From Sorghum bicolor (taxonomy: Eukaryota > Streptophyta > Magnoliopsida > Poales > Poaceae), in contig NC_012874.2 in assembly GCF_000003195.3 (NCBI RefSeq), forward strand, positions 1,147,001-1,211,000: 64,000 bases of DNA, in the 5' to 3' direction. Below the pieces are notes generated by a model. That model was given only the letters and a program-made list of their open reading frames with translations, had not been told where the DNA came from and made no database searches. Position numbers and translations under genes: made by a program. Positions 56,354 to 64,000 of the stretch are shown here, one piece after another; the stretch's first letter is position 1, and each line of letters opens with the position of its first letter.

Positions 56354-59197
56354 TTAACAATTGTGGAAATTATAACACATGTAAAAACTACGTAAAAGTA
56401 CCTCCTCTCTTATCAATTGTGGACATTTCCTTCTATTATGACCCGGCTTGTGGCACTTAGAGCAACGAGATTTTTGGGTGTCTTCTACAAAATGAGTGCC
56501 AACCTTGCTACTAGTGGACCGACCTTTGGTAGCTCGGTCCATGTCCATCTTAAACCGCTTCCGTCTCCTCGGGCCTCTACTCTTCCATAGTAACCCTAAA
56601 TCAGCCACGTACTTGGGTCCATCATAAGTGGGCCATTGGCTCTCGTCTAGAAATGGCTCAAATTGAGGGTGCCATGTACTTCTTAGATTTGTCAATGAGA
56701 ACTCCACGGCCATACGGGGAGGAATCTCAGTGTCGACACGCCTAAGATGACAAGCTGTGATCATATGAGAGCAAGGCCTGTGGTATATTCTTGGTTTCCC
56801 ACAGGTGCATCTATTTTCATTGATTATGACCTTATGTTTTCGAGCGCCTCGATCCTCTCCACCAATGTTGGTTCCTCCTCCCTCAAGAATCTCATAGCCA
56901 TGTCTTATTGGATCAAAACATGAACCCTTTTGTCGCTTTGATTTTCTCTTAGAGAAAGCTAGTTGCTCGGTGGCTAGAAGTGGCCAAGTTTTCTCTTGCA
57001 ACCATAGGGATCTAGCATGTTTCTTCCGCGCAACGAACCAAGAGTTGAGCTTGTAGAAAGTGAATGAGGCAATAGCGGTAACAGGCAGCCCACGACAACC
57101 TCTGAGAAGACTATTAAACATCTCTGCCATGTTACTTGTCATGAAACCCCATCTCGAACCACATGTGTCGTATGCTAAGGTCCATTTCTCCTTTGAAGGC
57201 ATCAAGTCACTCAAAAACTGTCTACCATCATCATTTGTAGCTAACTTAAGAGCTTCTAGCTTCTCATTGAATAGCTTAACCTCTTGCTGCCTACAAACCT
57301 CCTCGAATAACTTGAAGTTGTCTTTTGTGTGGTCACGTCGTATAAGATTCTGAGCAAGGTGTCTTGTGCACCAACGATGATGTATTTGCCCATAACCAGG
57401 GATCACCTCCTCTACAGCATTCAGAATCCCAGCATGTCTGTCGGATATCACACAAACATCACGTCCAGGGCCGATTACAACTTGTCTAACGAGTCTAAGG
57501 AACCAGCACCAACTATCGGTGTCCTCCTTCCGAACAATAGCAAAGGCTAACGACACAAGCTGATCTTCGGCATCTGTCCCAATACATATAAGCATTGTGC
57601 CCTCGAACTTCCCTGTAAGAAATGTGCCATCAATTGATACAACGGGCCTACAATGCTTGAATGCTTCAATGCTCTGACCGAAAACCCAGAAAGCCCTACC
57701 AAACACCTCCCGACCGTTCCTTGATTCACCTTCCTTAGGCACGTACTCAAAGTGCGTCCCAAGATTTGCCGCTTTCATTGCGTTCAACATTACCGGTAGG
57801 CGCTCATACGTTTCTTCCCAATTACCAAATATTATTTCCAATGCACGCTGCTTTGCTCTCCATGCTTTTCCATACTTCACGTAATAGTTGTATAGTTGGA
57901 AGATTGTCTCAACCAACGCGGACACCGTTATGGTTGGCATATGCTTCACAATAGGGCACAATTGCCTTGCAATGAACCTAGAGTTGAGCTGCAAATGAGT
58001 GTCTTCTGCGTCAGCACTAGCACAAGTATGTGGTTGATTAACTGAGGTAATCTTCCATTTGCCTGCCCTTGTTTTCCTAGCACATACTCTCCATTGACAC
58101 AATTGTTCCTCACAAGCCACGGTGTACCTCTTCTCCTTATATGAATTGATCACCCGAAATGGACGGTGGTGGAGAATTGAGTACTCTTGCAACCATGATT
58201 TCAACTCATCCATTGTGGGAAACAATAAACCCTTGCGTATGATGGGACAAACACTAACATCAGGGATGTTGCTCTCGTTTAGCCCACCATCAGCAAAAGC
58301 CCTATGACCATGGCTAAGGTCCTCGAAATCACCAATTGAAGGCTCTCTATCAGGCAACACCCTCCTCAAAATCTCTATTTCCCTTTCAGTGAGACGACGA
58401 ACGGGGCGATCGTCATCGGAGTCAACATCCGCCACATCCTCAAATATCTCATCATCTCCATCTACTTTGATATCTAATCGATTGGTGGCCCGAGCATCGT
58501 CAAATTCTTCTTCACCACTAAGATCATCCTCATCACTAAGGTCATCATCAATGGAATCATCACCACTAGCGTCATCTAAACCCTTTTCTGAGTCACCTAT
58601 TACATATGAGTCATCATTGTCCTCATTGTCAGTGTTGCCCTGGACATCTCTATGCTCCATTGTATTGTCTTCAGCATATCTATCGTCCTCAGCCCATCCA
58701 ACACCATGCTCGGGAAAACCTAGCCCTTCAGCACCACCATATTCATCATGCTCCTGTGATACTACCACTTGGCTATCACCATACCATGGTTGTGTGACAA
58801 TTATTTCTTCTTCCAAAGAAGGACCGACATCTACGCGAGCGGGGGACGGTCGGCATTCTACTCTTACAGATGACTCCTTGCTAACAACTAAATCCAAAGA
58901 ACGGACTTCAGAGGCCAAAACAACCGCCTTGTAATGAGTCCATTCTAAGTCACTTGATATTGGCAACAAACGCTTGATACGTGGACCATTTGCCGACCCA
59001 ACATCTATCACGCCTTGAATCTGAACAAAGTCCACATCATTCCAACCTAACTTTAATTTCACTTCCTCTAACAATTGGGCCAATGTGGGCGATTCACCAA
59101 AAATCAACAATTGCTCACTCATTTTCTCAAATTTGACACTATCATCTCTTGTCCTAACAACACGGCCTCCATGATGCAACCTCACTAATTTATCCAT
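56354..59197 (-). CDS. MULE transposase (MuDR family), intact, 947 residues
   Basis: A single coding exon. The ATG at 59197 directly follows an acceptor (TGTAG|ATGGAT), and a leader intron reaches back to the TIR donor at 59514. Domains: an N-terminal ubiquitin-fold-like MuDR region (~1-110); a long acidic stretch (~175-265); a MuDR/FAR1-like zinc region ('CEEQLCQW' to 'HTC', ~362-393); and the MULE catalytic domain with 'SIDGTFL' (D~523), 'VISDRHAGI' (D~586) and 'NMAEMFN' (E~692). A SWIM zinc finger follows (C797, C799, C809, H811), then a CCHC zinc knuckle at 912-925. All catalytic and metal residues are present, so it looks able to act. It cuts and joins element ends at the TIRs in the nucleus. 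Transcription runs inward from the right TIR. Confidence 0.93.
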   Translation of the reverse strand: MDKLVRLHHGGRVVRTRDDSVKFEKMSEQLLIFGESPTLAQLLEEVKLKLGWNDVDFVQIQGVIDVGSANGPRIKRLLPISSDLEWTHYKAVVLASEVRSLDLVVSKESSVRVECRPSPARVDVGPSLEEEIIVTQPWYGDSQVVVSQEHDEYGGAEGLGFPEHGVGWAEDDRYAEDNTMEHRDVQGNTDNEDNDDSYVIGDSEKGLDDASGDDSIDDDLSDEDDLSGEEEFDDARATNRLDIKVDGDDEIFEDVADVDSDDDRPVRRLTEREIEILRRVLPDREPSIGDFEDLSHGHRAFADGGLNESNIPDVSVCPIIRKGLLFPTMDELKSWLQEYSILHHRPFRVINSYKEKRYTVACEEQLCQWRVCARKTRAGKWKITSVNQPHTCASADAEDTHLQLNSRFIARQLCPIVKHMPTITVSALVETIFQLYNYYVKYGKAWRAKQRALEIIFGNWEETYERLPVMLNAMKAANLGTHFEYVPKEGESRNGREVFGRAFWVFGQSIEAFKHCRPVVSIDGTFLTGKFEGTMLICIGTDAEDQLVSLAFAIVRKEDTDSWCWFLRLVRQVVIGPGRDVCVISDRHAGILNAVEEVIPGYGQIHHRWCTRHLAQNLIRRDHTKDNFKLFEEVCRQQEVKLFNEKLEALKLATNDDGRQFLSDLMPSKEKWTLAYDTCGSRWGFMTSNMAEMFNSLLRGCRGLPVTAIASFTFYKLNSWFVARKKHARSLWLQEKTWPLLATEQLAFSKRKSKRQKGSCFDPIRHGYEILEGGGTNIGGEDRGARKHKVIINENRCTCGKPRIYHRPCSHMITACHLRRVDTEIPPRMAVEFSLTNLRSTWHPQFEPFLDESQWPTYDGPKYVADLGLLWKSRGPRRRKRFKMDMDRATKGRSTSSKVGTHFVEDTQKSRCSKCHKPGHNRRKCPQLIREEVLLRSFYMCYNFHNC

Positions 59198-59479
59198 CTA
59201 CAACCATCACACATCGAAATATTATCATATATATATATATCATCATATAAATATCTACTTCATTAAAAGCAAATAACAATAACTAAGAAACCCTAACACA
59301 ATGATAAAAGCAATACCTATTAAGGTTTGAACATAACAACATACTAATTAACGTTCTCCATAACACCAAAGCATGTACATTTCAATCAAACTCATACAAA
59401 CCCTAACACAATGACCAAATGAACAACCACCACCTTCATCCTAGGATTTCCAACGAAAACAAGCAATGCAGTAAAATCT

Positions 59480-60047
59480 ACACGGATAGAATGGAAGAGG
59501 GGAAGGAGTATTACCTCGGGACCAACTTGAAGGGGCTGATTTGGGCCCCTAGCCACTCCCTAATGGCTAGGGTTTGAGGGGGCGGCGGGGTAAGGAGAGA
59601 GAGAGAGGTGGGAAGAGGAAAGACTGAATGGAGGGAGGAGGAAGAAGGCCGCGCGCGGCTCTGTATAGCCCAGACCTCGGCGTCAGACGACTCAACGCCG
59701 AGGTCAGTGGCTCGGCGCTAAATGGCAGCACGCCAAGCTGTTTGGGCCGCAAAGCCAAAATGGGCCGTCCACCCCGCGCCCCCGACCTCGGCGTGCTAAC
59801 AGCTAACGCCGACATCCGCGGCTCGGCATCAATTGAGATGACGCCGAGGTCCCATCCACGAGTTTTGGACGACCAAGGTCGTCGATGACGTGGCATAACC
59901 TAGGCGTTAACTGACACAACGCCGAGACGCGAATCCTCGGCGTGCGGTCACATAACGCCGAAAAACGGTCTATTTTTGAAAATTGTTTCGCCAGGGGTCT
60001 TTTTGCAAAAAAAGTTTCAAAAAAGGGCCAAATTGCAAAAATTTCAC
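59480..60047 (-). repeat. Right terminal inverted repeat of the MULE
   Basis: Inverse of 48090-48650, with the shared leader and donor (GAG|GTAATACTCC at 59514 on the minus strand). CTCGGCGT/ACGCCGAG motifs lie at about 59670-59970. It probably drives the transposase gene. Confidence 0.8.
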
Positions 60048-60090
60048 AGTATTAACCAGGGTGGCGGTGGCATGTGAGTGGGAAATTGTA

Positions 60091-60334
60091 GGCCTTGTTT
60101 AGTTCACGAAAATTTTTGGGTTTGGCTACTATAACACTTTTGTTTATATTTGATAAATATTATCCAATCATGGACTAACTAGGTTCAAAAAATTTGTCTC
60201 ACAAATTACAGCCAAACTGTGTAATTAGTTTTTATTTTTGTCTATATTTCGTACTTCATACATGTGCCGCAAGATTCGATGTGACGAGGAACTTTTGAAA
60301 AAAATTTAGTTTTTGGGTGGAACTAAACAAGGCC
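60091..60334. mobile_element. MITE, GGCCTTGTTTAGTTC family
   Basis: 244 bp from GGCCTTGTTTAGTTCAC to GGAACTAAACAAGGCC. The flanks are GTA (left) and TTA (right), one mismatch from a TTA duplication. Same orientation and core as the copy at 47801. It begins 34 bp after the right MULE target duplication. Confidence 0.85.
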
Positions 60335-61224
60335 TTAATCTAGGACTAAACTATAATCCTGGATGAAACTCCAATGTTTTAAAACATCATATATTATAGA
60401 AGCTAGATTTTGAAAGTTAGGATTAGAGGAGTAGGTTAGAACTTAGAGCAAGACGAATAGTTGAGACAAGCACTTGTCTATAAGACAAGCATCAAACAAC
60501 TAACTCATACATTACTTGTAGGTTCCTTGTCTCCAATTAAATTTTTAAATAGGTGTTTATTTTTTAACTTGGTATGTTCTCCACCTGTTAGTATTTAATT
60601 GGAGCAGAGAGTAAGATAATGTACAATGGATATTGAATGCTTTGTTATTGTATTGGAGGGTGTGTACGACTGTTAAATTTTCAAACAGTTGTTTATTCTT
60701 TAACCTGGTTATGTCCTTCACCTGGGCCTATTAGTTTGGCTAAAAAGTTATGGTTGAATGTACTGTTTGTTGTATCGTGAAAGAAAAACACTGCTAAATA
60801 TCTGATAGATTCATAAGCTGAAGCAAGTAGGCTAAGCAGAGAGCAAAATACTTTACGATGGATATTGAATGTTTACTTGTTGTATTGAAGGGTTGTGTAC
60901 CGTTGATCAAAGAATGTAGCGACAAGCTAGCTTGTCTTGTGTGCCCTCTCTCCTCTAGGCCATTACTATTATGGACCTGCTCGGCGATTCAATAAGTTAT
61001 TGTGCCTGCTCTTAGAAGGTTGTTTGGATTCTAGATTGTAAAAGCTAAGATAAATTATTTTTAATAAAGCTATGAAATATTCTCATATTTGGAACTTTTA
61101 TGCTTTTATTATTGTAAAGTTTAAAGAGAAGGATTGACTTTGAAGTCTAAGAGCCAGAATAAGTTGGCTTACCGGACTGCATAAGGTAAACTTCTTTAGA
61201 TTTTAGTTATAAGTTGGCTAAAAC
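60335..61224. other. Intergenic, no gene seen
   Basis: AT-rich. A pair of related stretches (near 60600-60740 and 60840-60900, 'GATATTGAATG') suggests decayed repeats, but the boundaries are not clear. Confidence 0.35.
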
Positions 61225-61483
61225 CTTCCTTTGTCCCAAAATAGAAGTCACTTTTGCTTATCGAGAAGTCAACTTTTTAAAACTTTGACCAATTATATGC
61301 AAAATAATAGTAATATTTACATTATATAATTAGTATCATTAGGTAGATCGGTTGAATATACTATCATAATAAATTTATTTGAAGATATAAATATTGCACA
61401 TATTTTCTATAAATCTAGTCAAAGTTGAGAATGTTTGACCAGCATGTATCCCATAACATCATCTATTATTGGGACGGAGGGAG
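61225..61483. mobile_element. Stowaway-like MITE
   Basis: The right end GGGACGGAGGGAG is followed by TA. The left end CTTCCTTTGTCCCAAAATA is its inverse with mismatches, and the left TA is mutated. The interior 'AGTCAAAGTTGAGAA' and 'TTTGACCAATTA' are typical of this group. Confidence 0.65.
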
Positions 61484-63545
61484 TATGTATATTTGGAGTG
61501 CCATTTAGATTCTCAAACTAGCTTTCATGGTTCCCTAAAACCCAAGAAACCTGTAATGTTTGAGCATGCAGTTATTTTCACGAATATTCTTGAGCACCTT
61601 TGCAATCAATAATTTTATCCACTTTTAATATTATCATGTTTAGGTATAGATCAATACAAGCTTATAGGGAGTTTAGAAGGAAGAACTTATCAAGTCTCTT
61701 TAGTTAGTTTGGTGGGATAAGAGTTTTGGTGGGATGAGAATTCCAAGGCCAACTTCAGTGCTAACTAACTAAGAAGAGGGATGATAAGTGAATGATTGAT
61801 TCATCCCAAAACGTCTACTATTACATGGTATGGTGATTTTTTTTTTGCGAAGATATAATCTTGCACTCCTATACATACCCCTCGAACCAAACAAAAGTAT
61901 GGATTATCCAGCTCTTAAGTTCCATCAAAGAGTCGCGACAAAAAATCTAACTCTCATGTAAATTCTCTCAAAGTGCCCTCGCTATTTTTCATTGCATTTC
62001 CTGTTGCTAGCCAAAGGCACCTTTTTTTTTAGGATCAGGGATTTTTTTTTAGTGGAGATTGGGGAATAAATAAAACCGATTAAACACCGAGGTCTGGTGG
62101 GCACATTTTTGGGCCTTTTCTCCAATTGATATTGGGCGGGCGACTCTACAAGGCCACGTTGTAGGCCCAAATTTAGATACAAATCATGCATGCATGCGTG
62201 TTGGGTCGATTGTACCTATCCTTATGTTTGTGTATTCGTAATAAAGGCCCAGTTTCGAATTATGGATGGATGGGACATTGGGCTAGACTTAATAATCTTC
62301 AAAATATTGAACCGAATAGATTTTAAGATTGGTGAAAATGTCATTGTGATCTTTTCGCTATTGAAAGACATGCCAGCTAGATATTTTATAAATATAATAA
62401 TAAAGAAGAAAAAGAGAGAAAAAAACTAGGCAGTGGCTGCAGTATCTGGGCCCTTTGAATCGATCGTGGAGCAGCGTGCTTTCACATGCATGAGAAAAAG
62501 TGATCTAGACATGATCGTCAAGCCATTATCGAGAATCGAGCAGTACAAAGACTCCGTCCATTCTCTTCATCTGGAGCCTGCTGGAGCTATTTATTTGTAT
62601 ATGTATGCCCAAGCGAAATTATCAGAAATTCAGTACTGCAAATGGATATTTATTTAATACTCTCTCGGTCCTAATTTATTTTTCTAAAAAAACAATCTAG
62701 CTTTTGTAAAGTTAATCTCTCTTCGGTTTGACTATTTTTTTTATAAAAACGTAATTAATATTTATAATATCAAATAAGTACCGTGTTATTAGATTTATTA
62801 CTATCAAATAAACCATATAGTATAATAACTATTTGGAATCATAACGGTTGATACATTTTTTTTTTGTGCAATGCTGTCAGACTACGGAGGGCCGTCAAAT
62901 ATATCATGCAAGTTTATTTTCTTAATTTTGACATCATGGAGTGACGCTTTGTTTTGACATCAGTTGTTGTTCGTCATGCTTAATTATGATATGGAGTAGT
63001 ACTACGTGCTTAACTGCGGTCAAAGCTGCAACTCCAATCATGCGAAGGCAACAAAACAACGCGTATCCTCCATAGATTTCCTCTTCATCGTTTGTCTCTT
63101 TCTATATATAATTTGTTATTACACGATATATACTATACTAGCCTAGCTTGTGTAATCAGTCAGCACGCACTGTTTTCTACACGCGATGCACGTATGACAT
63201 GACTACTACTCCACTAATTTTCTATTACCCGCGCAGTCACTTTCCACACAGGAACTTCAAACATTGTTAACATTTTGCAATAGATATACTATGGATGATG
63301 TTTCTTTGTCACCACGGCACTAGCTAGGCGATGTGAAATAGCTAATCTTTTTTGTGTTTGCAAATGGGCAGCTGCCTATATCACGTCTACTCGCTGACGT
63401 GCGGTCTGTCTATATGGTAGTGGTGGTGTTCATGCTTGTATGTTTTTTTCCCCATTTTGTTTTTTCATTTCACTTTGAACTTTCATTTTTGTATTCTTCA
63501 AAATATTGCATTCACTCTCATCTCCTTTAATTTCTTCCTCGGACT

Positions 63546-63548
<3 letters not shown>
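61484..63548. other. Intergenic, no gene seen
   Basis: AT-rich. Short frames at 62190-62657 have no recognisable domain. No repeat termini were identified. Confidence 0.4.

Positions 63549-63631
<83 letters not shown>
63549..63631. repeat. (TA)n-(GA)n compound microsatellite
   Basis: TA units to about 63594, then GA units to 63631, then ACACACAC. Confidence 0.95.
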
Positions 63632-63634
<3 letters not shown>

Positions 63635-63635
63635 A

Positions 63636-64000
63636 CACTACAAAATAACTTATTTTGTAACTACTTTGAGTTACGATAATTACTATGTTAATTTACGATA
63701 TTATAGTAACTCCATACTAAGTGGTTTACTATAATGTTATAGTAAATATTTTAATATGTTATAGTAATCCAACTATCGTAAATATGTATTAATATTATCG
63801 TAAATTAGTATATAAAATTATCATAAATAGAGGTGGCTACAGAATAACTTATTTTGTAGCTGGCTACTAAATATACTCTGTAGCCTCTCCAAAACCCAAA
63901 ACCCCCACCCTAGCCTCTCCAAAATCCTCAAATCTCTAATTGAAGAGAAATAATGAAGGTAAGGGTGTGAATGTCCAAAATTCCAGGTGGAAGGTCATGA
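63636..64000. mobile_element. CACTA-like terminus or derived MITE, runs off the window
   Basis: It starts CACTACAAAATAAC with 'TTATTTTGTA(A/G)CT' repeated at about 63650 and 63850, and many TATAGTAA/TTTACGATA subterminal words. This resembles CACTA ends, but no partner end is visible. Confidence 0.4.

Larger units (their letters stand above)
48090..60047. mobile_element. 12-kb multigene Mutator-like element (MULE) with 9-bp TSD
   Basis: Perfect 9-bp duplication AGTATTAAC at 48081-48089 and 60048-60056. The element starts GTAGTTTTTTTTGCAATTTGG and ends with the near-inverse CCAAATTGCAAAAATTTCAC. Long TIRs of ~560 bp hold shared internal order: GGCCCTTTTTT, AATAGACCGTTTTTCGGCG, GCCACGTCATC, CTCGGCGT modules and pyrimidine-rich leader. 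Three genes lie inside: a GRF zinc-finger gene (plus, from the left TIR), a MULE transposase (minus, from the right TIR) and a plant-mobile-domain gene (minus, downstream of the transposase). The convergent TIR-driven layout recalls MuDR (mudrA and mudrB). A solo-LTR-like insertion lies within the PMD gene. Confidence 0.92.

Noticed and set aside
56229..56402. Possible splice fusion of the MULE transposase to the PMD exon, using GAGGAG|GTACTT at 56401
   Set aside because: The simple join to the exon starting just before ATG 56229 is out of frame. The transposase has its own stop and the PMD exon its own ATG, so separate genes are the simpler reading.
59567..59896. Frames on both strands within the right TIR
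   Set aside because: They lie in motif-rich TIR sequence that is mirrored at the left end; no protein domain.
1..64000. tRNA, operon or prokaryotic-type features
   Set aside because: No tRNA-like cloverleaf was recognised by eye, and gene structure is spliced and plant-like throughout. A tRNA scan would be decisive and was not possible here.

Overview
This window is nuclear DNA from a grass, most likely an Andropogoneae species such as sorghum. That is inferred from spliced plant genes with GT-AG introns, grass-expanded families (DUF4220/DUF594, F-box/DUF295) and dense grass-type MITEs of the GGCCTTGTTTAGTTC, Stowaway and Tourist kinds. No species was confirmed by a search. All positions and exon joins were read by eye and may be off by a base or two at splice sites.

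Layout. 1-3.4 kb: AT-rich repeats and a frameshifted type-1 lipid-transfer-protein gene. 3.4-20.4 kb: an old tandem duplication, each half carrying one minus-strand DUF4220/DUF594 membrane-protein gene (3393-5894 and 12538-14706) and a recognisable upstream flank, since hit by different LINE fragments and MITEs. Between them lies a block with 5S-rRNA-like sequence and about 208-bp tandem repeats. 22.4-36.8 kb: two plus-strand F-box/DUF295-like paralogues (22459-25167 and 33435-36192) separated by a 4.2-kb PIF/Harbinger element with an intact ORF1 gene and a frameshifted transposase. 37-43 kb: a plus-strand BAH+RRM gene of the ANTI-SILENCING 1 (ASI1/IBM2/SG1) type. 43.7-47.5 kb: a convergent twelve-exon vacuolar sorting receptor gene.

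48.09-60.05 kb is the most striking object: a 12-kb Mutator-like element with a perfect 9-bp target-site duplication (AGTATTAAC) and terminal inverted repeats of about 560 bp. From each TIR one gene is transcribed inward: a GRF-zinc-finger gene from the left, and an intact 947-residue MULE transposase from the right. A third gene, a plant mobile domain (PMD) protein, lies downstream of the transposase on the same strand. The PMD gene is broken by a 1.9-kb solo-LTR-like insertion with a 5-bp duplication (GCCGC) and by an in-frame stop. The GRF gene appears shifted by one base in an A7 run. CTCGGCGT/ACGCCGAG motifs cluster in both TIRs and again in a 122-bp tandem repeat near the middle. The element sits about 640 bp upstream of the vacuolar sorting receptor start codon and is bracketed by two same-orientation MITEs of one family.

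60-64 kb: MITEs, AT-rich sequence without recognisable genes, a TA/GA microsatellite and a CACTA-like terminus running off the window.
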